From Nannochloropsis salina CCMP1776 (lineage: Eukaryota > Sar > Eustigmatophyceae > Eustigmatales > Monodopsidaceae): DNA of 64,000 bases. Made by a program: the position numbers and the translations under genes. The notes beneath the pieces were generated by a model. The model was not told the origin of the DNA. It did not search any database and worked only from the letters and a program-made list of their open reading frames with translations. The DNA is taken from NCBI GenBank assembly GCA_004565275.1, contig SDOX01000007.1, positions 632,115 through 696,114 of the forward strand, in the 5' to 3' direction. Below, in pieces: positions 1-10,600 of the stretch; the first letter of the stretch is position 1, and every line of letters begins with the position of its first letter.

Positions 1-1524
1 TGGGCCAGCTCCCTCCGGGTAGGTTACGGGCGAGGACGACGCCAGGTCTCGGTACAGGTCAATGGTGGAGAACCCCGCCCCCGGGGCGGCGAAGGAGAAG
101 AGGCTGGTGGGGAAGGCCCCCCCCGCGGTCGCCATGGAGGGTGGAGCGTCGGACAAGAAGGAAGGGTGCGTGCCGGTGTCCAAGCGGGCTACCTGCCCGC
201 CGGGGGGGGGGGGCGGGCCCAGGAGGGAGGCGAGATCGATGTCGAGGTCCTGCAGGGGCCAGGGGCGCGCGGGCGGGGAGGCCCGAGCCTTAATACGCCC
301 CGGGATGCATGGGCCCGGCGGAGAGCGGGAAAGGCCCGGGGGACTGCCCCGTGATTTTTCCTCCTGTGCCACACCGGCAGAGGCTTCCTGCGCCCACGCC
401 GGTGCCTCTTCCTCCTCCGCCTCCGCCGGTGCCGCCCTCCCCGACCGCCCCGGCGGCTTGCGGACACTTGCCTGGATCCCCTGCGACCGCAAGTACTTGG
501 CACGCTCGGCTTCAAACGCCGCCGCGAGCCCTTCGTCAGGGACAAAAGCCTTGTCCAAACCCGACATGCCCGTTCCCTCCCCCCCACCTCCCCCCAGGCC
601 CCCGGCCGAGGGCATCTCCCAGTAGTCGTCCGTAGGGTTCTCCCATAGATCCTCCTCCTGCTGGGCCTGTCCCCTTTTCCGCTCAGAAGAGGCCTGCCCG
701 CCCCGGTGCCCATCCCCAGTTGTGGGTCCTCCCTCGAGCCCGTCCCTCCTCCTTCCTCCCCCCCTTCCTCCCCCCCTTCCTCGCTCACCCTCCCGGTCCC
801 ACCCCCCCCGCCCAGGACCGCCCTCTCGTGGCATCCTACCCTCCCGCTGCGAGAATTGATGCGAATAAGCCCCGCGACTCGACGGCCTCTCCCCCTCCCG
901 ATACCCTCGCAGACGCTCCACTGGCATGTCCGAGCCCAGCAGGGCATAATCCACCCTCCCTTTCGCGTCCCTCTCAGAACCCTGCCCTGGTTTGGAAGCC
1001 ACAGACGCCGGCTGGTACCGAGGTGGCACGTCGGGTTGTCGACGCACCGCCTGGTCCCCGGCATGAGGCACGCCGGTGCGGTCGCGCGAGGAGATCACCA
1101 GGGGGGGCAATCCGGACGGCCGGGACGCAAGAGGCTTCACTCTCTCTTTCAGCGCCTCCAGCTCCTCCACCGAGTAGCATATCTTGCCAAAACGACCCTT
1201 TGGGGGCGCTCGCTTCTCCTGTCCGCCGTGTCCGGACCGGAGTCGACTAGGCGAGGCCTCAACTGGGGGTTGCAAACTGCCCGCACGTTCATCGTCCAGC
1301 ATGGCCTTCCCACCCTCCTCACGGGCTTGTATTCCCCCTTCTTTGCGTCCTCCGCCCAATTTGAGCATAGCCATGAGTTGCTGGGACGCTTTCAAGTCCG
1401 TAGAGGCCAGGGAAAGGGAAGGAGAAGCCACCCGGCTCGAAGAGTCCTCCTGCCATGACGCAGGCGCCTGGTCACTTCCTGATGTTGCCCCCTCCCCGGC
1501 CACGCCGCGCACCGCCCTCGGCAT
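1..1524 (-). CDS. Partial disordered protein, possible eIF4E-transporter (4E-T)-like
   Basis: An uninterrupted frame of 508 codons runs from the ATG at 1524 off the left edge, so the C-terminus is missing. A stop lies five codons before the first in-frame residue preceding this ATG, which supports the start. The protein is mostly low complexity (Gly, Pro, Arg, Ser), typical of disorder. A conserved-looking island near residues 109-130 contains GRFGKICYSVEELEALKER, which resembles the eIF4E-binding segment of 4E-T proteins (R-Y-[TS]-x-E-E-L-L). The last position of the Y-x4-L-hydrophobic consensus is Glu here, so binding is uncertain. An acidic/aromatic stretch (DLWENPTDDYWEMP) lies near residue 290. 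If the family guess is right, it would act in mRNA repression or P-bodies. The opposite strand is also open here but encodes only Pro/Ser-rich shadow sequence. Coding status is fairly sure; the function is a weak inference. Confidence 0.62.
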   Translation of the reverse strand, partial: MPRAVRGVAGEGATSGSDQAPASWQEDSSSRVASPSLSLASTDLKASQQLMAMLKLGGGRKEGGIQAREEGGKAMLDDERAGSLQPPVEASPSRLRSGHGGQEKRAPPKGRFGKICYSVEELEALKERVKPLASRPSGLPPLVISSRDRTGVPHAGDQAVRRQPDVPPRYQPASVASKPGQGSERDAKGRVDYALLGSDMPVERLRGYREGERPSSRGAYSHQFSQREGRMPREGGPGRGGWDREGERGRGGGRGGGRRRDGLEGGPTTGDGHRGGQASSERKRGQAQQEEDLWENPTDDYWEMPSAGGLGGGGGEGTGMSGLDKAFVPDEGLAAAFEAERAKYLRSQGIQASVRKPPGRSGRAAPAEAEEEEAPAWAQEASAGVAQEEKSRGSPPGLSRSPPGPCIPGRIKARASPPARPWPLQDLDIDLASLLGPPPPPGGQVARLDTGTHPSFLSDAPPSMATAGGAFPTSLFSFAAPGAGFSTIDLYRDLASSSPVTYPEGAGP

Positions 1525-2281
1525 CACCTGGGGAATTTATCTACTGCATAACCTGCCTGGTCCACAGAAGTAGAGGCAAAGGAAGGGGTGGGGTCGTGGA
1601 ACGTGTAGTGAGACGTGACAGGCGTACATGAAAGAAGTGTAGATAGAAGACGCTTGACAGCGCATGGCAGTGACGAGGGATAATTCGCGACGTGGATATT
1701 TGAACTATACGCATGCGAGTGGGCGTCATCACCTCACACAAGGCGTTTCTCTTTTCAATTGTATCACTGCAACCTGCTGTCGCTGCTAGAACGCAGAAAA
1801 GGAAAAACAAGCTGGAGGCGTACTACGTAGTACGTGAGAAGGCTCCGCGAGTCTAAAATGCAAAACCTGTGTGGACACGACCGCTACGCATTCTATCCCC
1901 CTGAGCCGATCATCGCGGCGTCTACCAAACATGAAAGCGCGTTACATGGCCTTTGGGTGCACTCTTTCGCGTGACGCTCCTCGATGTTCCTTTGACAGAA
2001 AAACGCTTGCTCGCTTGTCGCTAGACGCATGTAAGAACGTAGGGCCTGTGTGGTTCCTGTTCGACCGCTGCCACGCCCCATTTTGCGACCACAGTCCACT
2101 CACACATTGCCACATACGGTCCATCAACCTCGTCGTATGTCTCTAGGTTTTGCTGACATTGGGTTCGTCGTCCTGAATTCTCGCTTTGAAAGTTTCAAGG
2201 AGCAACGCAACGGTTCGCACGGGAAATAGCACCCTTCTTCGCAACTCCTCCCATCAAATATTAGGCACCTAAAATTGAGCC
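1525..2281. other. Divergent intergenic region between the 4E-T-like gene and eRF3
   Basis: No coding exon is convincing in this 757-base stretch. Short open frames on both strands lack family features. It must hold both 5' UTRs and the promoters of two divergently transcribed genes. No clear TATA box was seen. Confidence 0.6.
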
Positions 2282-4168
2282 ATGGGAGACAGTTGGGAGG
2301 ATGAACAAGGGAAAGGTGTTCCTAAGCTCAATGTTGCCGCGAAACCATTTGTTTTCAACCCAAATGCCCGTTCCTTCACGCCGGGGGGGGCGGCCAGCGT
2401 GAAGACAGAGGAGGTGACAGCCAAGATGGCGGCAGCCACAATCCAAGAGCCAGCTCCAAGCAACAATGCTGTGGATTACAACAGCAATAATGACGACGAG
2501 AATGATCCCCTCTGGCGAGCGGTGTACAAAATGGCGGGCGGGGACCGGGAGAAGACGGAAAAGATGTTGGAAGATCCTGACTCGCTCATGCAGTACCCCG
2601 AGATACGCGCGTTGCTGGGAGGAGGCGAGACGGGTAGCGAAAAGAAGGTGGGAGGTACAGCGGGACCTGTGGATACCAAGCCAATCGAAAAGGACGAGCC
2701 TCCCCGCGCCCCGGCGCCCAGCACGGGCGGCGCCAGCGGGAGCGCCAGCGGGAAGGCCGCCACTGCCCCAGCTCCCACGGCCGTGGAGGACTCGGGAAAC
2801 GGCGGGGAGGAAGACGTTCAAGACGAGGATCCACGGGAGCATTTGAACCTGGTTTTTATCGGGCACGTGGACGCCGGCAAGTCGACCATGTCGGGGCAAT
2901 TGCTGTACTTGACCGGGCAGGTGGACAAGCGGACCATCGAGCGCTTCGAAAAGGAGGCGAAGCAATTGAACCGGGAGAGTTGGTTCCTGGCCTTCATCAT
3001 GGACACGAACGAGGAAGAGCGTGCCAAAGGGAAGACGGTGGAGGTGGGGCGTGCGCACTTCGAGACGGACACGAAGCGCTACACCATCATGGACGCCCCC
3101 GGGCACAAGAACTACGTCCCCAACATGATCGCCGGGGCGGTGCAGGCAGACGTTGGCATCCTGGTGATATCGGCGCGGCGGGGGGAGTTCGAGACGGGCT
3201 TCGAGCGCGGGGGCCAGACACGGGAGCACGCCTTGCTGGCCAAGACCCTGGGGGTGCGGTACCTGGTGGTGGTGATCAACAAGATGGACGACACGACGGT
3301 CCAGTGGTCGAAGGAGCGCTTCGACGAGTGCGTGTCCAAGCTCAAACCTTTCCTCAAGTCCTGCGGGTACGCGCCCAAGAAAGACGTCAAGTTCGTCCCC
3401 GTCTCTGGCCTGACGGGCGATAATCTCCAGAAGCCGGTCGCTGCCAGCACCTGTCCCTGGTGGGAGGGCCTCTACCAAAGCGGCGAGCACAACACCGCCG
3501 AGCCCACCTTGATCTCCTGCCTGGACGCTCTGCACATCGACGGGCGGGACTCCACCGCCTTGCTGCGGATCCCGGTGTTGGATCGGTACCATGACCGAGG
3601 GACGATCGCCCTGGGGAAAGTGGAGAGCGGGAGCGTCCGAGTGGGCCAGAAGGTGACGGTGATGCCAATGAAAACTCAGTTCGAAGTCCAAGGGATCACG
3701 ATCAACGACCTCCCCGTCCGATCCGCCAAGCCGGGCGAAAACGTGAAGGTGAAGCTGGGGGGCGCGGGCGTGGAGGACGTCCAGAAAGGCTTCGTGCTGT
3801 GCACAGCGGGCAAGCCCTGCCACGCGGCCACGCGCTTCGAGTGTCAGTTGGCCTTGGTGGATTTGCTGGAACATCGGCCCATATTTTCTCCCGGTTACAA
3901 TTGTGTGGTGCATTTGCACACGGCCGAAGAGGAAGTGACGGTCGTGGAGCTATTGAGCATCGAGAGCCGCAAGCCGGAGGAAGTGAAGCGGCGTCCTCGT
4001 TTCGCCAGGCAGGGCAACGTGATCACTGCCAATCTCAGGACAGCCAGGAAAGTCTGCTGCGAGGCCTTCAAGGAGGTACCTCAATTGGGAAGGCTGACGT
4101 TGCGAGACGAGGGGAAGACCATCGCGATCGGGAAGATACTAAAGGTGCTGCCCACGACCCGAAATTGA
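2282..4168 (+). CDS. Eukaryotic peptide chain release factor 3 (eRF3/Sup35), GTPase
   Basis: A single-exon gene of 628 aa whose start has a good context (GCCATGG). eRF3 is the GTPase partner of eRF1 in translation termination in the cytosol. The EF1A-like GTPase has all five signatures: GHVDAGKS (194-201), the switch-I region, DAPGHKNY (271-278), NKMD (333-336) and SGLTG (375-379). The beta-barrel domains end with RLTLRDEGKTIAIGKILKVL, typical of eRF3. CPWWEGLY (about 391-398) and the full C-terminal barrel favour eRF3 over Hbs1. The N-terminus carries KLNVAAKPFVFNP (15-27), directly overlapped by FNPNARSFTPG (25-35). These are two overlapping PAM2 motifs, the known binding site for the MLLE domain of poly(A)-binding protein. 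A Gly/Ser/Ala/Pro linker (about 110-180) joins the two parts. No Q/N-rich prion region like that of yeast Sup35 is present. Confidence 0.97.
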   Translation: MGDSWEDEQGKGVPKLNVAAKPFVFNPNARSFTPGGAASVKTEEVTAKMAAATIQEPAPSNNAVDYNSNNDDENDPLWRAVYKMAGGDREKTEKMLEDPDSLMQYPEIRALLGGGETGSEKKVGGTAGPVDTKPIEKDEPPRAPAPSTGGASGSASGKAATAPAPTAVEDSGNGGEEDVQDEDPREHLNLVFIGHVDAGKSTMSGQLLYLTGQVDKRTIERFEKEAKQLNRESWFLAFIMDTNEEERAKGKTVEVGRAHFETDTKRYTIMDAPGHKNYVPNMIAGAVQADVGILVISARRGEFETGFERGGQTREHALLAKTLGVRYLVVVINKMDDTTVQWSKERFDECVSKLKPFLKSCGYAPKKDVKFVPVSGLTGDNLQKPVAASTCPWWEGLYQSGEHNTAEPTLISCLDALHIDGRDSTALLRIPVLDRYHDRGTIALGKVESGSVRVGQKVTVMPMKTQFEVQGITINDLPVRSAKPGENVKVKLGGAGVEDVQKGFVLCTAGKPCHAATRFECQLALVDLLEHRPIFSPGYNCVVHLHTAEEEVTVVELLSIESRKPEEVKRRPRFARQGNVITANLRTARKVCCEAFKEVPQLGRLTLRDEGKTIAIGKILKVLPTTRN

Positions 4169-4559
4169 GGACGAGCCAGTTCAGAGTGCGCATGAAAAGG
4201 CGTGGGCAAGGGGTTGATTCGGTAGAGTAGCGGTGGGAGGCCTAAATGGAATAGACAGACAACAACAACAAAACAAAACGAGGAAGAAAAGCCCCACTTC
4301 ACATGCTCGATAAGCACGGTATTCACTCCACATTCCCGTAGCAAGCAAGCAAGTGACGGCCAAAATGTCGCCTATAAAAGAAAACCTTCCAAGATGCCCA
4401 GCCATTGGTCCTCTCTTACTTGCATCGCTGCCTGGGGCTTTTCTGACTTTAATGGTTTTGGTCCCCCTTCGTCCATCCGATTTGAGTCTATGATTCCTAT
4501 GCCCTTCTTTGTCCTTGACTGGCAGTCTTCGTGCCGGAAAATTCTGTCACCGTATCTAC
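4169..4559. other. Convergent 3' region between eRF3 and the P5A ATPase
   Basis: 391 bases between two stop codons facing each other. It contains an A/C-rich run (acaacaacaacaaaacaaaa, about 4259-4278) and presumably both 3' UTRs and polyadenylation sites. No gene was seen. Confidence 0.6.
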
Positions 4560-7500
4560 TTAGGTACCCATAAACTCATCCAGTCCATCTTCCAGGCCGC
4601 CCCCTTCCAACGTCGGCCGCGGTGGCACCACCACGTTCAGCCAGGAGCTAGTCTCATTTTTCTCAACCCCAACGGCAGCGTCCCCGCCCATCAAGCCGCC
4701 GAACTCCTCCAAATCTAGGTCTCCTTGGCAAAGAAACCAGATCACGCCCGTGATCACGACCAAAATCTTGAGCATGCGCACGCCATCCTTCCCCGTCAAA
4801 CCTTCCAAGCTGGCTCGAAGAACGTGCGGTGCGAAGATAAAGGTCATCAGACGGTCCCACACGGTAGCGCAGGCAATGTCTCCCGCCAAAAGCAGGAGGA
4901 CCAAATTCCGGAAGCCGGGAGTGGGGAAAGGAACAAGCTGGAGAAATTTGTTCAGTTGCGGCATGCTTTCGGAGGCCAGCAAGAAAGTCAGGACAAATGT
5001 GCTTGCCAGCGAATAGAGCAGAGGACTGTTGTCCCCCAGGCCGCTCATAAAGGGAGGGCCTTTCAGGTTCACGACGAAGACGCTCACTTGCTGGACGGCG
5101 GAGACCAGAAAGACCACCGAGTTGATAATGTTGGCCTTAAACTCCCCTTCCACCTCAATCTTGAAATCGGGCGGGAGGTGCTTCTTGCTCTCCCGTACCG
5201 CCAGCATCATACATATCAGGTGCAGGGCGAACTGGCCCAAAATGGAAAAAAACAAGGCGGGGTGGAAGATCGAATTGAATGGCCGCACACTGGACAGACG
5301 CTCCAAGGGTTTGGCGCGGGACACGGTCACAAAGGAGATGGACATGAGAATACCCAAGGCCGTCATCTGATAGTCTCCGTACTTGACTCCATCCAAGTGG
5401 AGCACCGAGAGGGAGTAAGAGGAGATCAAGCAGGTCAGAGCCAGGATTTGGTACATCTGAATGGTGGTGACGAGCGTGCACCGGCCTTGCCGGATAATGT
5501 CGACGGTGCCACGGATCGAGGGCATCTTGGAAGTAAACGGCGCCGCGACCGAGGCATCGCCCACCTTGACCATGGGCAGCTCCCCACCACCTTCCCCTGT
5601 GTCCATTTCCTCCATCATTGCCGCCATTTTTGCTGCCGACGCGGTCAGCGTGCTGTCAGCAGCCATTTTGGCTCGCTTTTCCTTGGCGGCAGCCGCCTCT
5701 TTCTGATACACCGACATCAAGGCGCGCACCATGGCAAAGCTCTCCCCCTTGGCCGTCCGCTCCTCCATTTCTTTCCGAAGTTCTTCCTGCTTGGCCAACA
5801 GCATCTCCCGCCGCTCTTTCTCTTGGTGGGCCCGGAGCTCTTGGGGGGTCTTGGGTTGTCCCTTGCGCCCACCCGCAGCGACCACGCCCGCCGCTGCCTC
5901 GCGTGCGTTCTTTGCGTCGTGCTCTTTTGCCGCCCGGCGTTGCACTGCGGCTTGGTAGAGCCGGATCAGCTCCGCCTTCTCCACCACCTGCGGGTGATCC
6001 TCGGGAGCCACACCCAAGGCGCGAAGCTTCTTCTTGATTTCTGAGGGTTTCATCCGCTGCAGTTCCTCCAGTTGAGCCTTCGTCATGATGGCCGTCAGAG
6101 AGGAAGTGGAAGGGGTAGCCCCTGTGGAGTCGTTGGTAGCGCCTGTACCACGGTCCACATTCAGGTCTCCAAACCCGGAGAGGAGGGCGACGCCTACGTC
6201 CGCTTGTTTCAGCGCCCCCACGTCGTTCGCGCCGTCTCCACACATCATGCACACCCGACCCTCCGCCTTCAGCGAGGTGATCACGGCCTCCTTCTCGTCG
6301 GGCGTCATTCGCGCAAACACCACGAAATGCTCCAGGTGCCGACGGAGGGCGGGGTGGACCTTGCTGGCCACCGCCAAGGGCATTCCGGCGGTGCATAAAT
6401 CGTAATCTTGCGCCAGAAGTGGTACTTTTTCAGGGTCAAAAGCTACGTCCACCTCTTTTCCAGTCTCGTAACTCTCCCAAAAAATCCTGGGCGGCCCCGG
6501 ATTTTTCTCGTGCCCGCCCTCCTCTCCCTCCCCCTGCACCCCAAGGATCAACATTCCTTTCCTCCCCGCACGACATATCCCCACTTGTTTCGCCACATGC
6601 ACCGCCGTGAGCAGAGCATCCCCCGTCACCATGGCGACCGCATGCTTCCCATCCTTCAGCTGGGCCACCACCGCCGCTGTGTCTCTCCGTACCCGGCAGG
6701 TAAACGCCACAAAGCCCGCGAATAGCAGGTCCGACTCGGCGGCCTGCCGGCTGCTCACCACACGGTCTACCTCTTCCACCGTGCCTTCCACGACTTTATA
6801 GGCCAAGGCCAGGACCCGCATCCCTTCTTTCGCCAAGTGCGCGGCCGTTTGATGGTAGCGGGTCAGGGGCAGCGAGGCGGCCGCCGCCGGAGCCAGGAGC
6901 TTGGCGATGGCTTCCGGAGAGCCCTTCACCAAGACCAGTGCCTTGGTGGCGCCCTGACCACTGACGGCCGTCCCAAATGCCGGGAGACCTGCCCGCACCA
7001 CCACGGACATGCGTTGCAACTTGCTGGAGAAATGGTGGCGGGCGACAATATGCAGGCACCCCGCCGGCCCAAAGCCTTCGACATGGAAAGCCCGAGGGCC
7101 CCGCGCCGCCGTTTGCGCGGGCAGGGGACGACATTCCGTCACCATGCCCGCGCTACTCCCACCGTCCCTCCCCGGCCTCCCGCCCTTCCTGTCCTGGACG
7201 CGGGATCGTTCCACAATCTCCCACTTGATCTCCTTCAGGGCGGCGGCCTCGATCGGATCGCCCGCCACTTTCCCGTCCACGAGCACCAGGGCATGGCAGG
7301 CGCCCAACACCACCGTGGCCGCCGCCCCTGCCTCCTGCATGCCCGTCAGACCCAAGGCTTCCGTTTCCCTCCCTCCGTCCCGCCCGCTTTCGCTTCCCCG
7401 CCGGCCCATATCCGTGACCCCCACCGCCACCAGCTCGTCTGTGGTCAGGGTCCCCGTCTTGTCGAAGAGGCAGACATCCACTTTCCCAGCCGCGGGGACG

Positions 7501-9537
7501 CGGAAGGGCTCCGTGCAAAAGATCTGCATCTTGATCAGGGTCAGGAGGGCGGAGTTCACGGCCAAGGCCATCTGCATGGGGAGCTCGGGGGGGATGACGC
7601 TGGTGACGATGAGCACGCAGTGGAGGAGAAGCTGGTACTTGGACTTGTCCCCGCGCTCCATCCCTTTCTTCAGCACGTAGCCAGAGGCAGCGATGGCAAA
7701 GAGGAGGAGGAGGAGGAGGAGGAGGGCGGTGTCCCGGGTGTCCGTGCGGACTCCCTCCGTGCTCCCCTCGATCATGCGCACGAGTTTCCCCTGGGAGGAG
7801 CTGAAACCCGTGCGGAGGGCGTAGCACACACAGCCGTGGTCCGGCGGGGGTGGGATGTCCTCCTCGTCCATAGACACGCTTTCTCCATTCTCCCCGCCCT
7901 CGCTTCTCCCATCCTTTTCCTGCCCCTCCGTCGCATGTGGGCCGTGGAGAGGAGCTTCCCCTTCCTCGGCACGTTCCTCCTCGTCCAGCACCTCGACCGT
8001 GTTGCTCCCGCCCCCGGAGCTCACTTGCAACAGACGCGTGCCCCCAAACATGACGTGCACCTTCCCCGTCCCGCTCTTGATGTCCAGAGCCTCCCCGCCC
8101 TCCCCCTCTCCCTTGGCCAGGGCCTCCTTCATCTGGGGGATGCTCTCGCCCGTCAGGGTCGCCTCGTTCACTACGGTCGAGCCCTGGAGGAGGAGGCAAT
8201 CGCAGGGCACAATGCCGTCGTTCTCCGGGGTCTTCAGCAACGAAAACACATCCCCAGGGACCAGCTCCGTAGTCCGAGTCACTTCCCAGCGTCGGTTTCG
8301 AAACACCAGCACGTCCAGTACTTTGTTGTCCATACCCTTGAGCACGTTCAGGTTCTTGATCCGTTGCATCACCACGCTGGCCTCAAAGGAGAAGATCATG
8401 AAGAGGGTGAAGACGCTGTACTGCCAGTAAGAGTCCAGGCACCAGAGGATGACGCAGAAGAGCTGAAAAACCGTGAAGGGGCTCAGCAACTGCTGCTTGT
8501 ACAAATCCATGAAGGCGGGCAGGGTGATCTCGAACAGGTTCTTCCCAAAGCGTTCCTGCGCGTCCATCACCTCCCCGTCCGTTGCAAAGCCTCGCCATTT
8601 CCCAAAGAAGACCAGGGGCCAGTCTACCTTGCACCGAATCTTCTGGAAGGTCTCTTTCTCTGGGATATACAGGTACCGCCGACGCTCCAATAGAAACCAG
8701 GTGCCCAACCCCCCCCTCTCGAGCGGGAGCAGCTGCTTCTTCCCACGGAAGGCACGGGGGACGATCCTCACGTGCGTGGCCTCCGAGACGCTCCTCACAG
8801 GCCGGTACCGGACCCAGCACTTTATATCCACCACCCACACTTGCAAGAGGAGGATCAGGGCGTGCAAGGTGGCGACCGAGCCCAGGGCGAACAGCGGCCA
8901 AAACCCAGGGAGGTACGGGGAAGGGAGGTAGTAGTCCGGGACCGTCGGCTCGTTGTTCGCTTCCCCCATCCCCCAAAAAGAGAACGGGGCCTCCTTCTCC
9001 GCGGCTGACGGGTCCACGGGCGCCTTCAAGAGGAACGCAGAGGCGGAGGCACGGAGATGCTCCACCGTGTGAGGCAAACTGGCGCCCTCACTGTCGGCCT
9101 TGGCCAAGGCCTGCTGGTACGGGTCACCCATGGTCGTATAGCACTGTGTAAGGGTGGGTCCGGAAGGGTATGTGGACAGAGTGCCGTTAGTCATGTCAAG
9201 AGGAGAGGCGCCTGCTTCGCGTGGCGGTCGCACACCGTCAGGCGCGTACGACCATGAAACGGATCGTGAATCCAGAAATGTGGGAGCGAGCGCACAAAAA
9301 GCTACGAAAGAGGACTGAGATCACGGTGACTCATGCCGAAGGGAAAGCTCAGACAAGTTGGGGAGCTACAGGAATCTAGGAAGGACGTACCCAGTGAAAA
9401 ACGACTGCATACAGCACCATGAACGGCAAATGTTCCCATGATATTAAGCCACCGAAGAGACCACCCATATTTTGGTACAATTGTAACGAAAGAATGCGCT
9501 TTCCTGTCCATTTCGGTTGGTTGTGGGGACGGGCCAT
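4560..9537 (-). CDS. P5A-type P-type ATPase (Spf1/ATP13A1 family), ER transmembrane-helix dislocase
   Basis: I place two exons, 9537-9391 and 9314-4560, giving about 1633 aa. Exon 1 (ATG at 9537) encodes PFMVLYAVVFHW, like the first extra helix of P5A pumps, and ends at TGG|GTACGT. The acceptor CTCAG|TCC at 9314 keeps phase 0 and opens straight into the long frame. If exon 1 is wrong, the first ATG in exon 2 is at 9194. P5A ATPases of the ER extract mis-inserted tail-anchored and signal-anchor helices. Visible motifs are LTGES (about 435), the P5 signature PPELP (about 620), the phosphorylation site DKTGTLT (about 666) and CGDGANDVGALKQADVGVAL (about 1073). The region after GDGAND, where Spf1 has its arm domain, is a long Lys/Glu-rich helical insertion. 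It begins with a SAP-like helical pair (EIKKKLRALGVAPEDHPQ, about 1134) and runs to about 1275. Six hydrophobic segments follow. The C-terminal tail is acidic. Confidence 0.95.
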
Positions 9538-10600
9538 GTTGCGGCTCGATGGAACTGAATCGCGAACTCGATGTACTAATGCCTCAAGGTATCTCGAAGC
9601 ACCTAGGCGGAAAGAGTTCCAAGCACGAGAAGAAAGACCTGGAAACAGGTGAATGGATGTCCCTGTGCCTGTCAAGGGTGCATGTGTATATGTGTGTGTT
9701 TGTCAAATGGCCTTCTTGACTGGAGCATGCCCGAGGAAGACTAAGGCGACAGGAACACGTTTGCCCTCACTTGGAGCGCTGATGAGCCGATGGTCTAAAC
9801 CCACACTGTGCTAACGACACGACCACTGTGGCGCCACTTTCCCCCCCAAATGCACCTCTCTTGAAACATGTGGTGGCGGGCGAAAAGAGGGTGCCATTTT
9901 CATGTTTTTGGTTCCATTTGATTTCACTCGCCGTCTTTCGCGAGGCGTAGGGCGCCCGTTTCTTCCCAGGCGGGAGGTTTGTTAGGCATCGGGGTTGCAA
10001 GGAGCGGCATAAACCTTTCGAGCCTTAGAAGCGGTGCCGTTCTTTGATAAATATGGACGAAAATGCCTAAGGACACGCCGATTGAGGCCGTGTACTGTCA
10101 TAGTTGAGATGGAGACGTCGAAGGGCTCGAACGGAATGGGCGTTGCGAGATGCTCGATTAAAAGCATGCCATGCTTTATTTTCTTTTCGAATTGTCCAAA
10201 GAAAGATTGCGCAGGTCACGAAAAAACACCACCAATTTGCAATAAATTGTGTGATCCAGACTCTTCTAGTTTCTCAAGGAGAAGACATTATTTTTCCTGT
10301 TTGTCCCCTTTCAAGAGCCTCTATGTGGCCTTCATATCAGACCCGACGCTTGCTTATTGCTTGCTTCATCAGCGTCGCAAAACGTACCCATAGAGAGAAG
10401 AAGTAATAATTGAAAACTGTACAGACCAAAGAATGGACAAAGTCGAGGGATGGTGCGTGTGAGCAGGCCTTCCACCCACGCGTCGCGGAGGCCATCCACT
10501 CACTGTGTGAGACCTTGTCGACCATACCCTCCAATTCAGGAAACCGTACCGACAGGACGCACGGGTACCTCGCCGCGCCCCCCTACGTCCTCCATCAACT
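9538..10600. other. Intergenic region upstream of the P5A ATPase
   Basis: Lies between the P5A start and the stop of the next gene on the same strand. It contains a short TG repeat (tgtatatgtgtgtgtttgt, about 9684-9702). Short open frames on both strands have no recognisable features. It probably holds the P5A promoter and 5' UTR and the upstream gene's 3' UTR. Confidence 0.55.

Noticed and set aside
62-1573. Several plus-strand frames over the first 1.5 kb
   Set aside because: Pro/Ser/Arg-rich shadows. The minus strand has one unbroken 508-codon frame with more balanced islands.
2261-3919. 552-codon minus-strand frame opposite eRF3
   Set aside because: Mirror of a strongly conserved gene in GC-rich DNA. 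His/Arg/Leu-rich shadow sequence.
5656-6396. Minus-strand frame inside the P5A ATPase in another phase
   Set aside because: Shadow of the arm and P-domain coding sequence. Composition is Arg/Gly-rich without domains.
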